From Streptococcus mitis (lineage in GTDB: Bacteria; Bacillota; Bacilli; Lactobacillales; Streptococcaceae), in assembly GCF_009496155.1 (NCBI RefSeq), contig NZ_WIJP01000007.1, positions 62,001 through 126,000 on the forward strand: DNA of 64,000 nt. The letters run 5' to 3'. The notes beneath the pieces are model-generated. The model was given only the letters and a program-made list of their open reading frames with translations. It was not told where the DNA came from and searched no databases. Position numbers and translations under genes: made by a program. Position 1 is the first letter of the stretch; each line of letters begins with the position of its first letter. Positions 56,005 to 64,000 of this stretch are shown one piece after another.

Positions 56005-57536
56005 TTGTCCAACCTTCCAAAATCTGATTTCAAAATCATACGGTAAAAATGTAGAAACCAAGCAACATTGGTATCTGTATCATCATTATGTCGTCCATCT
56101 GTACCTTTAGATAAAATTTTAGCACCTGTATAACAAAGATGTTCTACTAACTGATCGTAGGCTTCGCTATCCATATCTTCATCCTTCATATAGGAAAGAC
56201 CAAAAGTTGTCTGTGTAAAATCTGCCTTTTTAAAAGCATTCCAAAAACGTTGATCCAAATCTTCCATGTGTTGGTAACTAACTCCACCAGTCTGATGTCT
56301 CAGAACATCAAATCCTGTATTAAATACTCCTGGTGCCTCTAAACGCCCTCGTCTTGCAATAGTCCCAATATTAGCTAATGGCTTACCGACAATAACTGCA
56401 CGTGGCTCAAAAGCGGATCCATAGTAGAGCGATGGAAAAGTTCCCATAGAAAGACCTGATAAAATCAAATCTTTAGATGTCAAACCAAGATAGTCCAAAT
56501 AATATTGAATGGTTTCCTTAACCTTATTCTCTAATTCTTCGCTCCCCAGGTAAAAGGCACCACCTTCAATACGAGGATCCGAAAATAGAAGAAAAGGACA
56601 TCCTAGATTTTTCATCATCCAATATCCCTCGAATCCCTCGGCAGGACGAAAACCTGCAAAATAAACAGCTAAAGGGGGCTTGAAATCTCCCGGATGGAAA
56701 AAGTAGTTAATTTCATCACGCTTACTATCATGTAGGATATTCCCACCTAAAACAAACTTCCCGAATTGTTTGCGACTCCAGCGCTGGTGAAGATTTCCTA
56801 ATTGAAGTTTGCCTTCACCACGTCCTTCAATCGATATATATATCAAATAATTAGCCTCTTTACTATCCATAATTATAGCTTTTTCTAAATCAGCTTCTAA
56901 ATAAACTTCCTCTTCAAAAAATTCATCCACTGAACCATTCCATATCTTGCGAACCACTAGCCGAAATTCACAATCTCCTTGTTTTTCATACTCTAACCAT
57001 AACTCTATAGGCAAATCTTTATACACCATAAAATTATTAGACCAGTAAGCCAGTTGTTGGAAATCATCTCCAAAATGTCCTTCTAAGGTCACATGCTCAA
57101 ATCCTTGATAGGCAATAGAACCTTCAAAAGATGGATGAATTTGGATACTAGATGGAAATAATTTATCTCCATATCCCCCACCAAAGAGAGAAGTTGATAA
57201 ATCATTGATTAATTGCTGGGGATCTGAGAAATCTACAGCCTGAGCACAACGCTTTTTTAAGCAATCAAGAATACCCAAATCTGTCGTTTTAAACTCTTGA
57301 TTATAAAACAAAGTATAAGGTTCAATATGGTGAATAAATGGCAATAAATCCCTTATATACTGACCATCCTCAATCAAAATTGCATGAAAATTTATGATGC
57401 TATCCATTTCCATCATTTTACGAAGGGCTAGCGGTGAGTTGGGACAAAAATAATACCAATCCATATTTTCAGGAATTTCATAATGATGAGCCCAATTATC
57501 AAGCCCTATCTGTAGGATTTTATAGTCCTTTGACAT
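56001..57536 (-). CDS. asp2: accessory Sec system protein Asp2 (acetyltransferase-like)
   Basis: Asp2 acts both in export and, in S. gordonii, as the O-acetyltransferase of GlcNAc on the adhesin. The chosen ATG at 57536 has GAGGAGG upstream and gives 511 residues (MSKDYKILQIGLDNWAHHYE). The alpha/beta-hydrolase-like catalytic elements are visible: nucleophile serine in LILSGLSMGTFPSLYYG and the C-terminal GTDGRHNDDTDTNVAWFL with the likely catalytic His. It overlaps asp1 by 17 bp. Confidence 0.94.
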   Translation of the reverse strand: MSKDYKILQIGLDNWAHHYEIPENMDWYYFCPNSPLALRKMMEMDSIINFHAILIEDGQYIRDLLPFIHHIEPYTLFYNQEFKTTDLGILDCLKKRCAQAVDFSDPQQLINDLSTSLFGGGYGDKLFPSSIQIHPSFEGSIAYQGFEHVTLEGHFGDDFQQLAYWSNNFMVYKDLPIELWLEYEKQGDCEFRLVVRKIWNGSVDEFFEEEVYLEADLEKAIIMDSKEANYLIYISIEGRGEGKLQLGNLHQRWSRKQFGKFVLGGNILHDSKRDEINYFFHPGDFKPPLAVYFAGFRPAEGFEGYWMMKNLGCPFLLFSDPRIEGGAFYLGSEELENKVKETIQYYLDYLGLTSKDLILSGLSMGTFPSLYYGSAFEPRAVIVGKPLANIGTIARRGRLEAPGVFNTGFDVLRHQTGGVSYQHMEDLDQRFWNAFKKADFTQTTFGLSYMKDEDMDSEAYDQLVEHLCYTGAKILSKGTDGRHNDDTDTNVAWFLHFYRMILKSDFGRLDK

Positions 57537-59100
57537 CAGTAACCTCCTCAATCCAGTGATGCAATTTATCTAAGAATCGTTGTCCAGTATGTTCTTTGAT
57601 TTTATCAATAGAGTATACTAATGCTTGATTCCATTCTTTTAGTTTATCTGTATAATAATGTGCAGCCTTGGAAAATTCTGTCACATCTGAAATCAAGTAA
57701 CCATTTTTCAAATGTTCCACATAGACGGTTTCGAACTGATTAATCTGAGGAATTCCCGCACTAATACCTGCGATTTGAGTATAGAGGTGGGGTTGTTTAT
57801 TCAAATCCACAATCAAACGAACAAACTCGAGCGTCTTAATCAGATCCAATTCATCATTCATGTTGATAAATTGAAAACGTAGTTCCTGCTCTTGATTTTC
57901 TTCTAAAGGATTCTCTGCCCCACCGTAGTCCACTCCTTTTTCTAAACTATCCGTATGGATTTGTTCCTGAATGATTTCGTTGACAAGTGATTCCACTTCC
58001 TCCATTTGTTCCTGACTAGCAGAAAAAGCTCCAAAAATGACTTCTGTATTTTTTGTTTCAGCAATAAATGATAAAACCTGAAATAGGGCTTGTCTATCAA
58101 TTCCTTGAGAAAAATCTAATTGATAGTAAAGTATTGATTCTTTTCGAGTCTGACTTCTCCCTAGTCGCAAACGCGTATCAAAAGGAGAGAGATGATAAAA
58201 CTTATCTGATAGTTTAGGATATAGTTCCTGCAAAAGTTGTAAACTATCTTCCCTATCTACTAAGACTATATTTGCCTGATCAAATGACAGAGCTAAGTCT
58301 TTAAAACTAGCTTGAGCATTCCGATTAATGAAAAGACTCAACAGTTTAGGATTGGCACTAGGTAAGCAATTTAAGACAAATTGGTCATGATGAGGATGAG
58401 AAGGGATGATGAAAATATCCTGTTTCTTCTGTTGCTTTTGCAGATATTTATCAAAATATTCTGCGATTAGTTGACTCATATCAGTGTAGTGAAGCTGTTT
58501 AAAACGATAACCAAATATTGGATTTACCTCTACTCGTCCTCCCTCGTTTAAATGCTCCCTAAATCTCCAAATACCTTTAGGATCTAAATAGTCTTGATAG
58601 GTAGGCTGTCCATTATCAAAATAAATGACACTTGATACAAACCCACGATCATCCATGATGTAGTGCTTACTTATATGACCACTATCATCAAAATATTGGA
58701 TATCACTGATAAATCCTTCTACGCCATGTTCGACCTTTGCATACTTTTTACCATTTTTTTGAACTACTATTGCAAATGGACTATACAGAAACTGGCAATC
58801 ACTATCCCACTCTATATCTCTCAAATTAAGAACCTGGGTGTGTATATCATGCAAGTCTTGCATGTCATCAAAGATAGAATAGACTTCTGTCTCTAAGACA
58901 CCATGTCTATGTAAAAAATAACGTAAATGTGGCTGATAGGACAAGACTAATAGTCGAGATGCTATCTCTTGTCTTTGAAAAAGCCTAATCTGATTAAAAG
59001 TATCATCAAATTCAAATCTAAAAGAAGAATAATACCATGGAGTTACATCCGCGTGCCATTGACGGTTTGAACCATACCAAGCTGGAATAAAATAATACAT
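57520..59100 (-). CDS. asp1: accessory Sec system protein Asp1
   Basis: Asp1 is the GT-B-like, non-catalytic core of the Asp1/2/3 complex. The 526-residue protein begins MYYFIPAWYGSNRQWHADVT and contains NEGGRVEVNPIFGYRFKQLH, VLVDREDSLQLLQ and a C-terminal domain with IAGISAGIPQINQFETVYVE. It follows secY2 by 9 bp and overlaps asp2. No catalytic motifs are expected or seen. Confidence 0.94.
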   Translation of the reverse strand: MYYFIPAWYGSNRQWHADVTPWYYSSFRFEFDDTFNQIRLFQRQEIASRLLVLSYQPHLRYFLHRHGVLETEVYSIFDDMQDLHDIHTQVLNLRDIEWDSDCQFLYSPFAIVVQKNGKKYAKVEHGVEGFISDIQYFDDSGHISKHYIMDDRGFVSSVIYFDNGQPTYQDYLDPKGIWRFREHLNEGGRVEVNPIFGYRFKQLHYTDMSQLIAEYFDKYLQKQQKKQDIFIIPSHPHHDQFVLNCLPSANPKLLSLFINRNAQASFKDLALSFDQANIVLVDREDSLQLLQELYPKLSDKFYHLSPFDTRLRLGRSQTRKESILYYQLDFSQGIDRQALFQVLSFIAETKNTEVIFGAFSASQEQMEEVESLVNEIIQEQIHTDSLEKGVDYGGAENPLEENQEQELRFQFINMNDELDLIKTLEFVRLIVDLNKQPHLYTQIAGISAGIPQINQFETVYVEHLKNGYLISDVTEFSKAAHYYTDKLKEWNQALVYSIDKIKEHTGQRFLDKLHHWIEEVTDVKGL

Positions 59101-59109
59101 AAAAGCCTC

Positions 59110-60327
59110 CTAAATCAAGGGTTTATAGGTTTCATTTAGTCTCAAAGCCTTCATTTCATCTTTGATTGTAAAAATCATACCTCCAAACATCATAAATAAA
59201 CCTGGAATCATAGCAATTCTCAATAAATTTTCATCAGATAAAACAAATAACATTGGAGTACCTGCCATCAAAACATTAAAGATTCCTCCTATAATCGAAA
59301 AGCGCAACACTAATCGATTAATAAAACGACTTGTTTCCTCACCTGGATAAACTCCATATATATACTCCCCTGATTTCTTCATACGATCAGATATTTGGTC
59401 TCCACTCATATTGACAAAAGCAAAAGCAATACTAAATAAAAAAATCATGGCAATGTATGAGTAAATCCATAATGGTTTTCCGACTCCATATTGAGCTGAT
59501 AGTTCAGAGAAAACTGAAGTATGAGGGAAGAGAGTCTGTAATAGTAAAAAGATATAGGTAGGCAAACTTAAAAAACTCATCACATACATAAATGGCATAC
59601 CACCAGCAGGATTTAACATTATTTCAAAATAAGAATAACGCTTAAACCGGCTACGTAAGCCAATTTTATGAACTGGTATACGATAACGCGCTCTATACAT
59701 GATCACCATCATATAGGTCAATACAATACTGCTCAATGCAATCAATATCATTATTCCCATAGAAATTCGAACAAGCTGAAATGTACTTAAAATATCTTGT
59801 GGAATATTTAAAACAATACTAGACAGTAAAATGACCACCGAGCCACCTACTCCAAGTTGAGCGTTTAAATCTGATAACCATACTAGGAAGAAGGCTCCTG
59901 CTATTAATAATATGGTATTCAACACAGTTACCAAAAGCGATGAATAATGATGTTGAATCGGTAGATTCAACGAGAGCGCTAAAGATTGAATCAAAGCAAT
60001 AACCAGTGTTAAATACATCTTTCTTCTATCTTGAACTTCTACTGCCCCTGAAGAAATATTTAATTTCTTAGAAAAAGAGAGTAACTGCCATAGAATCATT
60101 GATGACATCCATGGTGAAAGGCCTATAGAAAATAGAGATAGACTTCTCAGATTTCCTCCTAAAAGGGCGGTTGAAAACGCCAAATAGGCCGTTGATCCAC
60201 CTAAAAAGTCCCTACTATTCAAGTCAACAAAAGGAAGAGTAATTCGGCTTCCTAATATATAGATAAACAACAGAAACAAAGTTATCAATCCCTTTTTTAC
60301 TGCTATTGATGAATAAATTTTTTTCAC
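59110..60327 (-). CDS. secY2: accessory Sec translocon channel protein
   Basis: SecY2 is the channel dedicated to serine-rich-repeat adhesins. The 405-residue protein has about ten membrane segments, begins [20 protein letters not shown] and carries the SecY-type [11 protein letters not shown] and [16 protein letters not shown] segments. The cytoplasmic loops corresponding to SecY loops 4/5 and 5/6 are present but shorter than in the housekeeping SecY. The conserved [20 protein letters not shown] lies in the C-terminal half. It is 65 bp downstream of a GT gene. Confidence 0.94.
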   Translation of the reverse strand: MKKIYSSIAVKKGLITLFLLFIYILGSRITLPFVDLNSRDFLGGSTAYLAFSTALLGGNLRSLSLFSIGLSPWMSSMILWQLLSFSKKLNISSGAVEVQDRRKMYLTLVIALIQSLALSLNLPIQHHYSSLLVTVLNTILLIAGAFFLVWLSDLNAQLGVGGSVVILLSSIVLNIPQDILSTFQLVRISMGIMILIALSSIVLTYMMVIMYRARYRIPVHKIGLRSRFKRYSYFEIMLNPAGGMPFMYVMSFLSLPTYIFLLLQTLFPHTSVFSELSAQYGVGKPLWIYSYIAMIFLFSIAFAFVNMSGDQISDRMKKSGEYIYGVYPGEETSRFINRLVLRFSIIGGIFNVLMAGTPMLFVLSDENLLRIAMIPGLFMMFGGMIFTIKDEMKALRLNETYKPLI

Positions 60328-60392
60328 GAAATACTCCTTATTAAATCTTGATTTGAATTTCGCTATAGTTAAAATTTGTACTCGACTTAAGA

Positions 60393-61586
60393 CTAGTTTT
60401 CCAAACTCTTTATAGCTTTAACCATTTCGTCAGGTCTATCTACAGAGAAAATACCACTGTAAATACTATCATCTAAGAATTTCCTAGTATTATCAAAAGT
60501 AAATATTTTTATCCCTCTATCTCTGGCCTTGGATAAGACATCCAAAACCTCTGCTCCATGATTAATATCTAAATAGACTGTTGTATCATCTAATATCCAT
60601 TCAATCCTATTATGAATGATACTCTGATACAAAGTCACGTTTTCATAAACTGATAAATTAGTTAGAGCAGGAGCACAATATACTGGCGCTCCAATATGGA
60701 AATGCCATTCTGGTAAAGACTTTATTAAATATTCTAAATGCTCTACTTCTAAAACCCATGTTGCAATAAAAGCATTCTTTTTAGATTGGTTACTACGTTC
60801 AAAATAATTAAGATTTGCTTTTCCTGATATAATCTCAGACCAATCTAAATCTCTATACATCCACCACAGTTCTCGAAGTCGCGATACACTATAAGTGTTC
60901 CAAGGTTTATCTTTACTTGCAAAATGTGTAATTACCGGCCATTTCTCGTTTAAATTTTCTAAATCCCCTGATGGATGTAAAAAATCTAAACCTGTTAAGT
61001 AATTAAACTTATAATCTAATTGCAACCATCTGTTCTCGAAATAAATATTTAAGATACTTTGATCTGCCATTTGAACCTGATCTTGCTTTTCTTCTGTCAA
61101 TACCAATAAGTCATGTGTGATATTTTGTTCTCTCCACATATCATTATTGATTAATAAGACACCAGCATTAAAACCATTAATAGATAACTCCCATCCGTAG
61201 TTATCCTGTACTGCTGCTATAGGATAGCCATTAAAATCTAATTCAAACAAAGGGCTTAAATCACCACTCACAATCAAATCACAGTCAAGATATAAAGCTC
61301 TACTTTCTCCAACAATATTAGGGATTAAAAATCTATAAAATGTGGCGTAATTTATATGAGTCGCTGTTTTAAAGTCTTTAAAATCATTAGAATCCAAATG
61401 AATATTCTTAATACTGGAATCAAAATGTTTTAATTTAGGAACTAATAACTTAAACCATTCTGGTGCTATATCACTATTTAAAATATAAAAATCAACTTCT
61501 GTATTATGACAAAGAATCGACTTAATTGTCGTCTCTAATTGAACTAAATAAGCATTATCCGCTGCTAAAACAATTGATTTTCTCAT
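60393..61586 (-). CDS. GT8-family glycosyltransferase of the adhesin glycosylation cluster
   Basis: The 397-residue protein has an N-terminal GT8 domain (about 1-260) starting [20 protein letters not shown], with DxD metal-binding motif ([14 protein letters not shown]), [14 protein letters not shown], a DQSILNIYF and [14 protein letters not shown]. The C-terminal 110 residues form a GtfB-like module ([32 protein letters not shown]). It most resembles GlyE-type enzymes of the pneumococcal PsrP cluster that extend the GlcNAc-primed glycans; donor sugar unknown. It overlaps the preceding GT gene by 4 bp. Confidence 0.9.
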   Translation of the reverse strand: MRKSIVLAADNAYLVQLETTIKSILCHNTEVDFYILNSDIAPEWFKLLVPKLKHFDSSIKNIHLDSNDFKDFKTATHINYATFYRFLIPNIVGESRALYLDCDLIVSGDLSPLFELDFNGYPIAAVQDNYGWELSINGFNAGVLLINNDMWREQNITHDLLVLTEEKQDQVQMADQSILNIYFENRWLQLDYKFNYLTGLDFLHPSGDLENLNEKWPVITHFASKDKPWNTYSVSRLRELWWMYRDLDWSEIISGKANLNYFERSNQSKKNAFIATWVLEVEHLEYLIKSLPEWHFHIGAPVYCAPALTNLSVYENVTLYQSIIHNRIEWILDDTTVYLDINHGAEVLDVLSKARDRGIKIFTFDNTRKFLDDSIYSGIFSVDRPDEMVKAIKSLEN

Positions 61587-62812
61587 GATTTTCCTTTCAT
61601 AAACCTCTTAATCATTTCCACCATTTCATCAGGTAAATCATGCTGGCAAATACCAGCATAATCTCCTTCAGGTATATTAGAGTAATACGTATTATCAAAT
61701 GTTAGCATTGGTTTTTGATATTTTTTTATATACTCATAAACTGTCTCCATTTTCCCATCGTGGTTAATGTCTAAATATAAGTCTGATTTCTCTACTATTT
61801 TCTCTACTAAAAGAGGCAATATATTGGGATATAAAGTTACATTTTGAAAACGAGAAAGAGAAACTAACTCACCTGACATATTTGTAAATGCAGCAAGATG
61901 AAAATGAACATCTGGTAATTTCTGAATAAGATAATCAATCTTTTCAATATTCCAAGAATTAGTTAAATTGAAACAATGGAATTTTGGAAGATATTTATCA
62001 ACAGTGTAGCAAAGACCTTGTTTTCTCCAACGTTTAAGTATTTCAGACCACTCGAGTAAGTTATAATGCCACCAAACTTCCCTTAATCTACCTACTGAAA
62101 ACTGGTTCCAAGGTTTATCTTGAGATAAGAAGTGTAAAATTGTCGGTAGCGGATTTAATGAAATCTGAAAAATAAATTCATGATTATGTGCTGCAGCACC
62201 ATAGTCAAATCCTATTTGAAAATTGTAATTCCAATCTAAATTTTTATAACTATCATGAAAAAGCATATTCAAAATAGACTGATCTCCTTCTGCCACATTT
62301 TCATGTTCCTTTTCTGTTAATTCAATCAATTTTTGTCGAATATTTTTAGATTTCCATTTTTTATTATTGATTAAAAGAACACCAGCGTTAAAGCCAACTC
62401 CTACTCCAAAACAAGAACGTGCTGCTGCCAGATAATTTTCACCTAAATCTAGTTCAAACAAATCGGTCAAATCACCAGTTACAATCAAATCACTATCTAG
62501 ATAGAGAGCTTTATCTTCTGTTACAAAATCTGGTATAAAATAGCGTGCAAAGGTCATATGATTGATATGAGGCAATTTATTTGACCAGTTCATTTGAAAT
62601 TGGGGACCAATTAACTTACAATCAATCAAGTCGCTTCCTATTTCTTGTAATTTTGGCCGTAAGAAACGAAACCACTCTTGAGGAATGTCTTGATTGAAAA
62701 TATAAACTTTCAAACCACTATTGTGATAACACAAAGATTTCAAGGCAGTTTCAATCTGTCTAATATATCCATAGTCTCCTGCAAAAACTACAGCTTTTTT
62801 ATCTTCTAACAT
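61583..62812 (-). CDS. GT8-family glycosyltransferase, second in the cluster
   Basis: I chose the ATG at 62812 because a near-perfect AAAGGAGAT lies just upstream; a start 10 codons earlier has none. The 409-residue protein has a GT8 domain (VVFAGDYGYIRQIETALKSL, ALYLDSDLIVTGDLTDLFEL with Dx[41 protein letters not shown]). It ends with the C-terminal GtfB-like module (VHFHLAAFTNMSGELVSL, SDLYLDINHDGKMETVY). It is closely related in layout to its downstream neighbour, suggesting an old duplication. Confidence 0.9.
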   Translation of the reverse strand: MLEDKKAVVFAGDYGYIRQIETALKSLCYHNSGLKVYIFNQDIPQEWFRFLRPKLQEIGSDLIDCKLIGPQFQMNWSNKLPHINHMTFARYFIPDFVTEDKALYLDSDLIVTGDLTDLFELDLGENYLAAARSCFGVGVGFNAGVLLINNKKWKSKNIRQKLIELTEKEHENVAEGDQSILNMLFHDSYKNLDWNYNFQIGFDYGAAAHNHEFIFQISLNPLPTILHFLSQDKPWNQFSVGRLREVWWHYNLLEWSEILKRWRKQGLCYTVDKYLPKFHCFNLTNSWNIEKIDYLIQKLPDVHFHLAAFTNMSGELVSLSRFQNVTLYPNILPLLVEKIVEKSDLYLDINHDGKMETVYEYIKKYQKPMLTFDNTYYSNIPEGDYAGICQHDLPDEMVEMIKRFMKGKS

Positions 62813-62841
62813 TTTATCTCCTTTAAGTTTAAGGTAATTCA

Positions 62842-64000
62842 TTACGATAAGACAGTGAGCACTTGACTATTATATGCCTCATCTTCTATAAATTCAATAT
62901 CTTGATCAAAATTATGTTCCGCAGTATGCTTGTGATGCAATTTAACCTTTGTATCTACTCCCATTTTCATCCATTCATACTCTGAATCAATATGACCAAT
63001 ATCTAGAACCCGATATCCCTTCTTAAAAAGATTATAGGATAAAATTTTAGCTGTAGGGCCAAGCATACATAAAATAAGGCGATTTTCAGCATACTGTAAT
63101 ACAGCTTCTTGAATCTCTTCTATACGCGCATAAGCATTATGGGATGGACAGATAATTCGCTTAATTGAATTTGCTCCATCAAATAAATCATTACCTACAC
63201 CTGAACGAGAAGTTACTCCTTCTACAATCAGAATGTCCTCATTCTTCCAAATTTGTTTTAATTTTTCAAATTGACTAAATGATTGCGATTTATCCACATA
63301 GTCAATGTATGGTCGAGATACAAATGTAGTCCCATACCAATCTGCTCTAGCTAATTCTACATAATCTTTTAAATGATGTTCTAAATGTCCCTTCCAGAAG
63401 GCTTCCGCTGCTGGTGTAAAATTAGAACGATCAGCAAATACATTTGGTAATCCGATAACTAATTTTTCATCACTTTGAATAGCAATAATCTCTTTCAACT
63501 GACTGGCAAGATTCTCATCATAGACTTGATAAGGAATAGATTTCCCTAACATTAAATCCATCTCTCCATCTCCAAAACGGATAATAGAAGATTGGTTTTC
63601 TATTATATAATCTAGAGTTTGATCAATACCCTTAACTATAATCGCTGGTGTTCTTGCTTGAAATGTTCCAGAAATAAGATTTTCAATGTCTTCCACCATA
63701 CGTTCAGGTGATTTTGAAGAATATATCTGTTGTCCAAAGAAGCCATGTTGGGTACTATCAAAAGAGAAAATGATTTTATTCATTTCATGAGCTGACTTCA
63801 CAATATCATGTGTTGAATGACCACAGCTAATATCTAAATACAATCCCATTCTTACTTTTAATTGTTCTAATTTTTCTATAGTTATAGCTGGATGTAAACG
63901 AATATTTCGATAGTTATTTTGTAGTTCATATAACTTAGGCCCCATATCTGTCCAGGCTGCGACATCAAAAATAACATGTGGAAGATATTGAGCTAAATAG
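62842..64000 (-). CDS. partial glycosyltransferase with DUF1792 (GT-D) domain, 5' end outside the window
   Basis: The reading frame is open to the window edge (Y-L-A-Q-Y-L-P-H-V-I-F-D precedes the first internal ATG), so the N-terminus is missing. The visible part begins with a GtfB-like module (MGLYLDISCGHSTHDIV, IIFSFDSTQHGFFGQQIYSS). A DUF1792 domain follows (SIIRFGDGEMDLMLGKSIPY, DWYGTTFVSRPYIDY, ILIVEGVTSRSGVGNDLF, GPTAKILSYNLFKKGYRVLD, IGHIDSEYEWMKMG). DUF1792 defines the GT-D fold, shown for a glucosyltransferase of S. parasanguinis adhesin glycosylation. A GT8 domain may lie in the missing part. Confidence 0.88.
   Translation of the reverse strand, partial: YLAQYLPHVIFDVAAWTDMGPKLYELQNNYRNIRLHPAITIEKLEQLKVRMGLYLDISCGHSTHDIVKSAHEMNKIIFSFDSTQHGFFGQQIYSSKSPERMVEDIENLISGTFQARTPAIIVKGIDQTLDYIIENQSSIIRFGDGEMDLMLGKSIPYQVYDENLASQLKEIIAIQSDEKLVIGLPNVFADRSNFTPAAEAFWKGHLEHHLKDYVELARADWYGTTFVSRPYIDYVDKSQSFSQFEKLKQIWKNEDILIVEGVTSRSGVGNDLFDGANSIKRIICPSHNAYARIEEIQEAVLQYAENRLILCMLGPTAKILSYNLFKKGYRVLDIGHIDSEYEWMKMGVDTKVKLHHKHTAEHNFDQDIEFIEDEAYNSQVLTVLS

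Noticed and set aside
60393..62812. The two GT8 genes as a recent tandem duplication
   Set aside because: They share domain order and motifs but differ along most of their length, so any duplication is old.

Overview
The window is a chromosomal segment of a mitis-group Streptococcus, related to S. mitis, S. oralis and S. pneumoniae. Evidence: a pneumococcal-type BOX element (7999-8102), a 17-bp streptococcal MET-box upstream of metE, the streptococcal gene order gmk-rpoZ-priA-fmt-rsmB-phpP-stkP, a mevalonate pathway pair (mvaS-mvaA), and an accessory Sec (SecA2/SecY2/Asp) locus. StkP differs from the pneumococcal protein as I recall it (three instead of four PASTA domains plus a polar tail), so S. 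pneumoniae itself is less likely. I found no rRNA, tRNA, CRISPR array or intact insertion sequence.

Layout. 0-7.9 kb (minus strand): pnp-cysE-GNAT-small membrane protein, which may lead into a gene left of the window, preceded by the MET-box-controlled metE-metF operon. 8-18.4 kb: an accessory block with a solitary HTH (HigA-like) gene, a pyrimidine-dimer glycosylase-like gene coupled to a YbgA-like gene, a type I restriction-modification locus (hsdM-rhuM-hsdS-half hsdS-hsdR), and a frameshifted abiH. 18.4-25.6 kb: a hypothetical gene fragment, a DedA/TVP38-type membrane protein, and the sucrose regulon scrK, scrA, scrB, scrR with recognisable operator, cre and promoters. 25.6-29.4 kb: mvaA, mvaS and a two-gene threonine/serine exporter. 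29.4-39.5 kb: the gmk to stkP housekeeping/cell-envelope signalling cluster and rny. 39.7-46.9 kb: the conserved ribosome/NAD/tRNA cluster yqeG-yqeH-yhbY-nadD-yqeK-(hydrolase)-rsfS-(methyltransferase)-tmcAL, preceded by corA. 47-49.9 kb: mscS-like, sstT and an ArAE-type exporter. 49.9-64 kb: accessory Sec and glycosylation locus (GT genes, secY2, asp1, asp2, asp3, secA2, gtfA, gtfB, asp4, asp5). The serine-rich-repeat adhesin it would serve is expected to the right of the window.

The most interesting region is the type I R-M locus. hsdS ends at a stop codon created inside a 5-bp tandem repeat (CTCTA, 3.8 copies, 13236-13254). Loss of one unit would fuse it in frame to a downstream half-HsdS carrying a third target-recognition domain, giving a 617-residue protein. 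A second, 12-bp in-frame repeat (three copies, ELTS) lies in the central spacer of HsdS, the kind of repeat that in EcoR124-type enzymes changes the spacing of the recognition sequence. Both suggest a locus that can change specificity or form by slippage. The neighbouring abiH is broken twice, each time by a one-base shortfall in an A-tract.
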